The notes beneath the pieces are model-generated. The model ran no database searches and was not told the origin of the DNA. It saw only the letters and a program-made list of their open reading frames with translations. Made by a program: the position numbers and the translations under genes. A stretch of 8,824 nucleotides of DNA from Muribaculaceae bacterium (lineage in GTDB: Bacteria > Bacteroidota > Bacteroidia > Bacteroidales > Muribaculaceae), in the NCBI GenBank assembly GCA_021443235.1, contig JABUUJ010000003.1:163566-172389 (forward strand), written 5' to 3'. Shown here piece after piece: positions 1 to 6,239 of the stretch; the stretch's first letter is position 1, and each line of letters opens with the position of its first letter.

Positions 1-18
1 GACGCGATTAATCGCGTC
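1..18. repeat. Perfect 18-bp palindrome at the window edge
   Basis: The first 18 bases (GACGCGATTAATCGCGTC) equal their own reverse complement, so either strand can fold into a 6-7 bp GC-rich stem with a small TTAA-centred loop. The bases just to the right read TCTATA, so if the missing left flank reads TATAGA the palindrome would be about 30 bp long and the window would be cutting through it. It lies about 90 bases past the stop codon of the GYF-domain gene, the usual place for an operon terminator or for a dispersed palindromic repeat. The base run that would show a minus-strand T-tract is outside the window. The palindrome itself is certain; its role is not. Confidence 0.6.
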
Positions 19-33
19 TCTATAAGTTGCGTG

Positions 34-53
34 AAATGTGTGGAATCACATTT
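34..53. terminator. Possible weak bidirectional terminator hairpin
   Basis: AAATGTG (34-40) pairs with CACATTT (47-53) around a six-base loop. On the plus strand the right arm runs into a T-rich stretch (51-58, TTTTTCTT). On the minus strand the stem is preceded by an A-run and followed by only a short T-run. It lies about 57 bases beyond the stop codon of the last suf-side gene. The stem is AT-rich and therefore weak, so this is a tentative call. Together with the palindrome at 1-18 it may end the minus-strand operon or separate it from a convergent gene to the left. Confidence 0.25.
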
Positions 54-109
54 TTCTTGATTAATGGCAAATTAATGTTTTATATCCTCATAATCCTAAA
101 CTATGGTGG

Positions 110-982
110 TTATAGCTCGTCGATTTTCTTTTTTACCCACTCTTTGGCGGCACGCTTGGCCTCGCGCTTGGCGCGGGCAGCGAGGGTGTCGATGAGCTCC
201 TGGGCAGGGTTAGAGGGGGCAACGACGGTGTCGCTCTCGTCGCTGGGCTGAGCCTCGGGTGCCGGCTCGGGCTCAGGCTCGGCTGGCGGTACCACCACGC
301 GAGGCTCCACGGAGACGTTCTGTTGCAGTTCCTGCTTTATGCCGTCGTTGATGTCGTCCTTGCTGAAGGTAAACACATGCCCGAAGATGCCAAACGACAC
401 GCGCTTATTAAAGTCGCCATATTTTAGACGCCCCATCGAACACACGATGTAGTTGTCATAAACAAACACGCGGTCGAGCATCAGGTCAACACCACTGCCA
501 CCCAGCCACTTAGACATCTCACCCAAAAAGATTCCACCCAGCCCCATCTGGTCAAGCTGGTCGTCTACCCACTCGCGAGTCACATCCTTTATAGCGCTGA
601 TGTGGTCTTGTCGCGACGGCGTGGTGATGGCCATTGCCGCCACCAGCACGATAAGCACCAGCGAGCCCCACAGCAAGCATCCACCGCGCTTGCGCTGAGG
701 TTTGGGTTGCTCAACGGGTTCGGCATAGTGGCGCTGCTCGGGCAGCGGTGCGGGCTGAGGATGTTGTGGGCGATGCCGCGGTGGCATAGGCGGCACAGTG
801 GTGTGGCGGTCAAACGCCTTTTGCTGCAACAGCGTGGTGAGCGCTGCCACGTCGCCGGCTTGCTGCCAGTCGGCCATGCCCTCGGTCCACACCTCGGTCT
901 CGGGTGTAATATCCATGCGTGAGAGCTGTTCGAGGGTGAAAGGTCCCTGCTGCTCATCGTTGATTATGACAAAAAACTCCAT
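110..982 (-). CDS. GYF_2 (DUF4339)-domain membrane protein with DUF4359-like region
   Basis: A 290-residue protein of unknown function. Residues 1-52 look like a GYF_2/DUF4339 domain: a short beta start, the G13-P14-F15 turn, Trp32 and Trp39. A Pro/Gln/His-rich linker follows (about 62-95), then a basic patch (RKRGG, 97-101) and one hydrophobic membrane segment (about 102-119). The positive-inside rule would put the GYF domain in the cytoplasm and the rest outside the membrane. Residues 119-210 resemble DUF4359 (TTPSRQDH just after the membrane; then VFVYDNYIVCSMGR and FGIFGHVFTF). An acidic Glu-Pro stretch (234-245) leads to a C-terminal Ala/Lys/Arg-rich helix (about 260-290). The gene starts 23 bases after the sufS stop, so it is probably the last gene of the suf transcript. 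GYF-type domains usually bind proline-rich peptides, and its own linker could be a ligand. A role in Fe-S assembly is not shown by the sequence. The gene call is secure; the domain names come from recognised patterns. Confidence 0.85.
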   Translation of the reverse strand: MEFFVIINDEQQGPFTLEQLSRMDITPETEVWTEGMADWQQAGDVAALTTLLQQKAFDRHTTVPPMPPRHRPQHPQPAPLPEQRHYAEPVEQPKPQRKRGGCLLWGSLVLIVLVAAMAITTPSRQDHISAIKDVTREWVDDQLDQMGLGGIFLGEMSKWLGGSGVDLMLDRVFVYDNYIVCSMGRLKYGDFNKRVSFGIFGHVFTFSKDDINDGIKQELQQNVSVEPRVVVPPAEPEPEPAPEAQPSDESDTVVAPSNPAQELIDTLAARAKREAKRAAKEWVKKKIDEL

Positions 983-1005
983 TTTGCTGTATCGGTTGGG
1001 GAAAG

Positions 1006-2214
1006 TTAAAACATCTGGCTCACGCGGGCAATGGCGGCTGCGAGCCGTTCGATCTCGTCGTGAGTGTTGTAAAAAGCGAGTGAGGCACGCACCATGCCCG
1101 TCACGCCATAGCGCGCCATAAGCGGCTGGGCACAGTGATGGCCAGTGCGCACGGCAAAGCCCAGCTTGTCGAGCAACAGCCCCATGTCGTAGCTGTTGAT
1201 ATCGTTGACAAGGAACGAAATCACCGCGCCCTTATCCTCGGCCTCGCCATAGATGCGCATGCCCGGGATGGCACGCAACTGCTGGGTGGCATAGCACAAC
1301 AACTCGTGCTCGCGCGCAGCAATCTCACTCATTCCCAACTCATTAAGATAGTCAATTGCCGCACCAAAAGCGGCTATGCCAACAAAGTGGGGCGTGCCAG
1401 CCTCAAACTTAAACGGCAGCGCGGCAAAAGTGGTGTGCCCAAACGTCACGGTCGAAATCATCTCGCCGCCACCCTGATAGGGCGTCATGCGCTCAAGCCA
1501 CGATTTCTTGCCATAAAGCACACCCACACCCGTGGGGCCATACATCTTGTGGGCCGACAAAGCGTAAAAGTCGCAGTCGAGGTCCTGAACATCGATGGGC
1601 ATGTGGGGAGCGGCCTGTGCGCCGTCGACGAGCACCGGCACATTGTGACGATGGGCAATCTCTATCATCTTCTTCACCGGGTTGACGGTTCCCAGCACGT
1701 TGCTCATGTGGGTAATCGACACAAAACGCGTGCTGTCGCCAAAGAGGTCTTCGTAGGCGTCGAGGTCGAGCGTGCCGTCATCGCGCACGGGCACCACGCG
1801 CAGCCTGATGCGCTTGCGCTGTCCCAGCAGCTGCCAGGGCACGATGTTGCTGTGATGCTCCATCTCGGTGACGATGATTTCGTCGCCATTGCACATCATC
1901 TCGCCCATCGACGACGCCACGAGATTGATGCCCTCGGTAGTGCCGCGCGTGAATATCACCTCCTCGATTGAGTGCGCGTTGATAAAGCCACGCACCTTCT
2001 CGCGGGTTGCCTCGACACGGTCGGTGGCCTCCTGCGACAGCGTGTGCACGCCACGATGCACGTTGGCCTTGTGGCCGTGATACATCTGGGTGATGGCATC
2101 TACCACGCACTCGGGCGTTTGCGACGTAGCGGCGTTGTCGAGATAGACCAGCGGCTTGCCATCGATAGCGCGGTTGAGCAAAGGAAAGTCTTGCCTTATT
2201 GTGTTTATATCCAT
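1006..2214 (-). CDS. sufS: Cysteine desulfurase SufS
   Basis: A pyridoxal-phosphate enzyme that removes sulfur from L-cysteine to give L-alanine and a protein-bound persulfide, the sulfur source for the SufBCD scaffold in the cytoplasm. The 402 residues match the family length (E. coli SufS is about 406). Visible landmarks are YLDNAATSQTP near the N-terminus, EMEHHSNIVPW (117-127) with the cofactor-stacking His, VDGAQAAPH (196-204) with the cofactor-binding Asp197 and Gln200, SAHKMYGPTG (220-229) with Lys223 as the Schiff-base lysine, RTGHHCAQP (356-364) with Cys361 as the persulfide cysteine, and RAS (376-378) with the substrate-carboxylate Arg. The ordered catalytic-loop motif is the SufS (group II) type, not IscS. 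It lies 43 bases after sufD and 23 before the GYF-domain gene. The start follows an AT-rich stretch with no Shine-Dalgarno box. SufS normally needs a SufE or SufU partner; neither is encoded here. Confidence 0.97.
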   Translation of the reverse strand: MDINTIRQDFPLLNRAIDGKPLVYLDNAATSQTPECVVDAITQMYHGHKANVHRGVHTLSQEATDRVEATREKVRGFINAHSIEEVIFTRGTTEGINLVASSMGEMMCNGDEIIVTEMEHHSNIVPWQLLGQRKRIRLRVVPVRDDGTLDLDAYEDLFGDSTRFVSITHMSNVLGTVNPVKKMIEIAHRHNVPVLVDGAQAAPHMPIDVQDLDCDFYALSAHKMYGPTGVGVLYGKKSWLERMTPYQGGGEMISTVTFGHTTFAALPFKFEAGTPHFVGIAAFGAAIDYLNELGMSEIAAREHELLCYATQQLRAIPGMRIYGEAEDKGAVISFLVNDINSYDMGLLLDKLGFAVRTGHHCAQPLMARYGVTGMVRASLAFYNTHDEIERLAAAIARVSQMF

Positions 2215-2257
2215 ATCTATATAAGCTCCCGCAATGGGGAAAAGTCAATGTCAAAAA

Positions 2258-3600
2258 TCAGCGTCCACACGCGCTTGCGCAAGTAGAGCAAGCGGCGAGG
2301 GTGCCGTTAAAGCGCTTCTCGACAAGGTGATAGAGGCGGTCGCGCAGCATCTCAAGGCGCACTCCGTCAATCACGTCGCTCATAAAGGCCTGCATGAGCA
2401 TCCGGCGCGCCTCGGCCTCGCCGATGCCGCGAGTGCGCATATAGTAGAGCGCGTCCTGGTCGAGCTGCCCGATAGTGGTGCCGTGCGACGCTTTCACATC
2501 GTCGGTATAGATCTCGAGCTGCGGCTTGGTGTGCATGCGGGCCTGCGACGACGCACACAAGTTGCGGTTGCCCTGATAGGCCTCGACGCGCGGGCAATTC
2601 TCCTTGATGAGGATTTTTCCGGCAAAAGCCCCGACAGCCTGGTCGCCAAGCACATACTTAAACATCTCGTTGCTCTTGCAGTGGCCGGCGTTGTGGCTGA
2701 TGAGCGAATGTGTGTCGACGTGCTGCTGGTCGCCAGCGATGGTCATTCCCAGCAGCGTAGTCAGGGCATGCTCACCGTCGACGCTGATGCGGTAGTTGTT
2801 GCGAGTGAGGCCGTTGGTGAGCGTGATGCCGTCGATGAGCAGGTTGCTGCCCTGCGCCTGGCGGGCATAAATCGTTGATAGGCGATGGGTGCGTGGCGAG
2901 CTCTCCTCGAGGTCGTAGTAGTCGAACGTGGCGTCGCGTCCCACCACAATCTCGACCACCTGCGACGCAAGGTAGCTCACCTCCTTGCTTTGGCTGTGGT
3001 CGCACACGAGCATGCGGGCCTGGGCGCCATCGTCAACCACGACAAGCACGCGGCGCACCGCCATGAGGGGCTGCGTGGAGTTGAAGATGTTGACAAGCTG
3101 GATGGGGCGCTCGGCAATAACGCCTCGTGGCACCCACACAAGGAGTCCGTCTTGCGCCAGCATGGTGTTAAGCGCCACGGTGGGGTCGTCGAGCTGTGCC
3201 ATTGAGCCGTAATGGGCCAGCACCTCGGGGTGGTTGACCGCCGCCTCCTTAAATGTCTCAACAATCACGCCACCAGCGTTGCGCACGGCGTTTGGTCCGG
3301 CAACGATAGTGTCGTTGAAGCAGGTGTAGAGGCAGGTGCTCATGTTGGGCACATCGCAGCGGAAACTCTCGGTGGTGTCGCCCGAGAAAGCGATGCGGCG
3401 CACATTCACGCCATAGTCGGGCGCCAGCACATCCTCAAGGCTGGTGGCCTCGTAGTCCTCGCTGCCCTTGCGCGGCAGTTGCGCCTGCCTGAGGGCGTTG
3501 AGGGCGGCATCGCGGTGCGCGTTGAGCACAGCTGGCGAGCCGGCGTCGATGGCGGCGCGGTTGTCCTCAAAGAGGTCGATATATTGTTTCAGAGCGTTCA

Positions 3601-3601
<1 letters not shown>
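2258..3601 (-). CDS. sufD: Fe-S assembly scaffold protein SufD
   Basis: The 447-residue SufD subunit pairs with SufB on the SufC ATPase dimer and helps build the Fe-S cluster. An N-terminal helical region (1-60, with the PRKGSEDYEATSLEDVL segment typical of the family) is followed by the right-handed beta-helix core. Recognisable core motifs are GHCKSNEMFKYVL (306-318), FAGKI (326-330) and SHGTTIGQLDQDALYYMRTRGI (372-393), then a C-terminal helical region that binds SufC. His373 corresponds to the functional His360 of E. coli SufD, while the position of E. coli Cys358 is Ala371. The protein ends with three cysteines in a C-x2-C-x3-C pattern (438, 441, 445), not found in E. coli SufD as far as I know. 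The ATG overlaps the sufC stop by one base (TAATG), indicating translational coupling. SufB and SufD are paralogues; the lack of SufB's NYTQCDS motif makes this SufD. Confidence 0.95.
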
Positions 3602-4356
<755 letters not shown>

Positions 4357-4456
4357 ATTTAGTAACGCCCTGTGGCGCAAGTTTATATATTGTTTAAAAA
4401 ATCGTTTTAATTCTCTTCCTCGAAATTTTGAAAAAAATCAAAGTCAACGTCAAAAC
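4357..4456 (-). other. AT-rich sufB-sufC intercistronic gap with short hairpin
   Basis: This 100-base spacer is far longer than the other gaps within the operon. It is strongly AT-rich and holds a short GC hairpin close to the sufC start (CGCC at 4366-4369 with GGCG at 4374-4377). I see no TAnnTTTG promoter element in it and no hairpin followed by a T-run strong enough to be a terminator, so read-through from sufB is the simplest reading. It could house an RNA-processing site or set the ratio of SufB to SufC, but that is speculation. Confidence 0.3.
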
Positions 4457-5920
4457 CTACCCCACCGAGCCCTCGAGCGACACGCTGAGCAGCTTCTGCG
4501 CCTCGACGGCAAACTCCATGGGCAACTTCTGCATCACCTCCTTGGCATATCCGTTGACGATGAGGCCCACCGCGTCCTCGGTGCCGATGCCGCGCTGGTT
4601 ACAGTAGAATATCTGGTCCTCATTGATTTTGCTGGTAGTGGCCTCGTGCTCAACCACCGACGAGTCATTTCCCACCTCAATCACGGGGAAGGTGTGGGCA
4701 CCGCTGGTGTCGCTCAGCAACAGGCTGTCGCACTGCGTGTAGTTGCGGCATCCCGTGGCCTTGGGAGCAATCCTCACCAAGCCGCGGTAGCTGTTCTGGC
4801 TGTGGCCGGCGCTGATGCCCTTGCTCACGATGGTGCTGCTCGAGTTTCGGCCCAGGTGTATCATCTTGGTGCCAGTGTCGGCCTGCTGGTAGTTGCGGGT
4901 GAGCGCCACGCTGTAGAACTCGCCCACCGAGTAGTCGCCCTTGAGCACGCAGCTGGGATATTTCCACGTGATGGCGCTGCCCGTCTCGACCTGCGTCCAC
5001 GACAGTTTGCTGTGGTCGCCACGGCACAGGCCTCGCTTGGTCACAAGGTTGTAGATGCCGCCCTTGCCGTCTTTGTCGCCGGGATACCAGTTCTGAACGG
5101 TGCTGTATTTCACCTCGGCACGGTCCTCAACGATGATTTCAACGATGGCGGCGTGCAACTGGTTCTCGTCGCGCATGGGCGCTGTGCACCCCTCAAGATA
5201 AGACACATAGGCGTCATCGTCGGCCACGATGAGCGTGCGCTCAAACTGGCCCGTCTGCGCGGCGTTGATGCGGAAATAGGTCGACAACTCCATGGGGCAA
5301 CGCACGCCCTTGGGTATATAGACAAACGAGCCGTCGCTGAACACCGCCGTGTTGAGCGCCGCATAGAAATTGTCGGTATAAGGCACTACTTTTCCCAGAT
5401 ATTTCCTTATCAAGTCGGGGTAGTCTTTCACTGCCTCGCTGATTGAGCAGAATATCACGCCCAGCTCGGCGAGTTTCTCGCGGTAGGTGGTGTGAACGCT
5501 CACGCTGTCCATCACGGCATCGACCGCCATGCCACTGAGGCGCATCTGCTCCTCAAGGGGGATGCCCAGCTTGTCGAAGGTGCGCTTGAGCTCGGGATCG
5601 ATCTCGCCATTGCCTTCGGGTGCCTGCTTGCGTGGCGCAGCATAGTAGCTAATATCCTGAAAATCAATTTCAGGCATATTGATGTGACCCCAAGTGGGCT
5701 GCTTCAGGGTGAGCCAGTGGGCATAGGCCTTGAGGCGCATCTCGAGCAGCCACTCGGGCTCGTTTTTCAGCGCCGAGATCTGCCTCACCACGTCCTCGTT
5801 GAGTCCCTTAGGAATCACGTTGGTCTCGATATCGGTCACGAAACCATACTTATATTCCTCGTTGGCGGCCTGGTCAATTATCTGCTTTTCAGCCTCTTTC
5901 TTGTTTGTTTCTTCTTTCAT
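4457..5920 (-). CDS. sufB: Fe-S assembly scaffold protein SufB
   Basis: SufB is the scaffold subunit on which the nascent Fe-S cluster forms within the SufBC2D complex in the cytoplasm. The 487 residues match the family (E. coli about 495). The Lys/Glu-rich start is followed by helices, with EPEWLLEMRLKAYAHW (54-69) being a SufB hallmark. The beta-helix core includes YIPKGVRCPMELSTYFRIN (201-219), YLEGCTAP (241-248), GSAITWKYPSC (314-324) and HLGRNSSSTIVSKGIS (355-370). Cys397 in NYTQCDS and Glu426 in VEHEATTSKI align with E. coli Cys405 and Glu434, the residues implicated in sulfur acceptance and cluster assembly; the 29-residue spacing is identical. It is the first gene of the suf operon, about 70 bases from a candidate promoter. 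The start is supported by the family-like N-terminus; only a weak AGGAA precedes it, as usual in Bacteroidetes. Confidence 0.97.
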   Translation of the reverse strand: MKEETNKKEAEKQIIDQAANEEYKYGFVTDIETNVIPKGLNEDVVRQISALKNEPEWLLEMRLKAYAHWLTLKQPTWGHINMPEIDFQDISYYAAPRKQAPEGNGEIDPELKRTFDKLGIPLEEQMRLSGMAVDAVMDSVSVHTTYREKLAELGVIFCSISEAVKDYPDLIRKYLGKVVPYTDNFYAALNTAVFSDGSFVYIPKGVRCPMELSTYFRINAAQTGQFERTLIVADDDAYVSYLEGCTAPMRDENQLHAAIVEIIVEDRAEVKYSTVQNWYPGDKDGKGGIYNLVTKRGLCRGDHSKLSWTQVETGSAITWKYPSCVLKGDYSVGEFYSVALTRNYQQADTGTKMIHLGRNSSSTIVSKGISAGHSQNSYRGLVRIAPKATGCRNYTQCDSLLLSDTSGAHTFPVIEVGNDSSVVEHEATTSKINEDQIFYCNQRGIGTEDAVGLIVNGYAKEVMQKLPMEFAVEAQKLLSVSLEGSVG

Positions 5921-5933
5921 TTCCTATGTTAAG

Positions 5934-5954
5934 CTGCCGCAATGCCGAAGGCAG
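5934..5954 (-). promoter_or_regulatory. sufB leader with two mutually exclusive short hairpins
   Basis: In the sufB 5' leader, CTGCC (5954-5950 read on the minus strand) can pair with GGCAG (5938-5934), a 5-bp stem ending 13 bases before the start codon. The nested TGCC at 5953-5950 can instead pair with GGCA at 5946-5943 around a three-base loop. The two folds share the same left arm and so exclude each other. The stems are short, so this may be chance; a leader-level control of SufB translation is only a possibility. Confidence 0.25.
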
Positions 5955-5989
5955 GAAAACGCACCCCGGCCGCAACACCAATTCAAACT

Positions 5990-6006
5990 ACAAAATTACT
6001 GATTTT
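5990..6006. repeat. 17-bp exact repeat, copy 1 (sufB promoter core)
   Basis: The 17 bases ACAAAATTACTGATTTT occur here and again at 8707-8723 upstream of rnr. The shared block covers the -7 element and the adjacent spacer bases. Its 10-base core CAAAATTACT appears a third time at 8755-8764. The most economical reading is a shared promoter sequence, not a mobile repeat. Confidence 0.6.
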
Positions 6007-6024
6007 TCCCCACACTTGCACAAA
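5991..6024 (-). promoter_or_regulatory. Candidate sufBCDS promoter (Bacteroidetes type)
   Basis: Read on the minus strand, TAATTTTG (5998-5991) matches the Bacteroidetes primary sigma factor -7 consensus TAnnTTTG exactly. TTTG at 6024-6021 supplies a -33 element with a 22-base spacer, near the upper end of the accepted range. Transcription would start near 5985, giving a leader of roughly 65 bases before the sufB ATG. The region between rnr and this element is non-coding, so it is the only plausible promoter site between the two transcription units. Confidence 0.55.
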
Positions 6025-6033
6025 CTTTTCCCC
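6004..6033 (-). promoter_or_regulatory. Paired GGGGAAAA boxes in the suf promoter region
   Basis: On the minus strand GGGGAAAA occurs twice (6033-6026 and 6011-6004), with start points 22 bases apart, close to two turns of the helix. The promoter-proximal copy lies in the -33/-7 spacer and the other just upstream of the -33 element. This is a geometry that could suit a DNA-binding regulator, but AT-rich spacers give such matches easily and no known operator is recognised. Confidence 0.2.
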
Positions 6034-6089
6034 AAACTTTCTTTTTCATCCATAAGGAGGCACGACAATAGCACAACAACTTGACAAAT

Positions 6090-6106
6090 GTGGGTCGCAT
6101 ACCTAC
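6090..6106 (+). repeat. Hairpin 1 of the rnr-sufB element
   Basis: GTGGGT (6090-6095) pairs with ACCTAC (6101-6106) around the loop CGCAT. As plus-strand RNA all six pairs form, one of them a G-U wobble; as minus-strand RNA that pair becomes an A-C mismatch. Confidence 0.45.
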
Positions 6107-6136
6107 GGCACGCCATTGCTAAAGGATATCACTATA

Positions 6137-6183
6137 CCCGCACCAGCTGGCAGTCACTTCGTTCCTTAACCAGCTGATACGGG
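6137..6183 (-). repeat. Hairpin 2, a 14-bp helix best formed in minus-strand RNA
   Basis: Read on the minus strand, the arm CCCGTATCAGCTGG (6183-6170) pairs with CCAGCTGGTGCGGG (6150-6137) without interruption over 14 base pairs, two of them G-U, leaving a 19-base loop. On the plus strand the same two positions are C-A mismatches. This is the strongest stem in the window and favours an RNA made in the direction of rnr and suf transcription. Confidence 0.55.
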
Positions 6184-6196
6184 CCTACTTACATCT

Positions 6197-6211
6197 GCTG
6201 CCTAGGGCAGC
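6197..6211. repeat. Hairpin 3 of the rnr-sufB element
   Basis: GCTGCC (6197-6202) and GGCAGC (6206-6211) form a perfect 6-bp, GC-rich stem with a three-base loop on either strand. No T-run follows on the minus strand, so it is not a classical rnr terminator. Confidence 0.5.
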
Positions 6212-6217
6212 TCTTTA

Positions 6218-6231
6218 CCAATGCAAATTGG
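6218..6231 (+). repeat. Hairpin 4, GCAA tetraloop-like, next to the rnr stop
   Basis: CCAAT (6218-6222) and ATTGG (6227-6231) form a 5-bp stem closed by GCAA, which on the plus strand is a GNRA-type tetraloop. It ends eight bases before the last base of the rnr stop codon on the plus-strand numbering, and so marks the start of the rnr 3' untranslated region. Confidence 0.4.
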
Positions 6232-6239
6232 ATTATAGA

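Larger units (their letters stand above)
6088..6239. repeat. Hairpin-rich intergenic element between rnr and sufB
   Basis: This stretch is richer in G+C than the AT-rich spacer to its left and contains four consecutive inverted repeats: 6090-6106, 6137-6183, 6197-6211 and 6218-6231. It begins just left of GCATACCTACGGCACGCC and reaches the rnr stop codon. No protein gene is convincing in it, and no strong T-run follows any of the stems. The composition and chain of palindromes resemble dispersed, non-autonomous palindromic elements that sit between genes in many Bacteroidales genomes; that family assignment comes from memory of similar sequence and is inference. Alternatives are a structured 3' tail of the rnr mRNA or a small RNA. 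The 27 bases to its left (6061-6087) show nothing clear. Confidence 0.5.

Noticed and set aside
27..251. A 74-codon plus-strand open frame at the left end
   Set aside because: More than half overlaps the 3' end of the GYF-domain gene in antisense, the start is in an AT-rich spacer, and no domain or signal sequence is convincing.
1135..1971. A 278-codon plus-strand open frame opposite sufS
   Set aside because: It is antisense to the SufS active-site regions and has the biased composition of a reverse frame.
4357..4380. Upstream TTG start extending SufC by eight residues
   Set aside because: The added residues (MRHRALLN) do not match the family N-terminus, whereas the ATG at 4356 gives the standard MLEIKDLHA start.
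6053..6060. TAAGGAGG on the plus strand, a perfect Shine-Dalgarno-like box (CCTCCTTA on the minus strand, like the 16S 3' end)
   Set aside because: No start codon lies at a suitable distance downstream, Bacteroidetes seldom use such boxes, and no further 16S similarity surrounds it.
6081..6086. TTGACA on the plus strand, a perfect E. coli-type -35 hexamer
   Set aside because: No -10 hexamer lies at the proper distance, there is no plus-strand gene to drive, and this lineage uses a different promoter consensus.
6088..6177. A 29-residue plus-strand reading frame (MWVAYLRHAIAK...) inside the hairpin element
   Set aside because: It is formed by the arms of the inverted repeats, has no start signal, and reads like a chance frame through a repeat. 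I recall similar short hypothetical peptides being annotated from such elements, but that is not evidence of translation.
6197..6211. Rho-independent terminator for rnr
   Set aside because: The stem is strong, but no T-run follows it on the minus strand; the next bases in that direction are AGATGTAAG.
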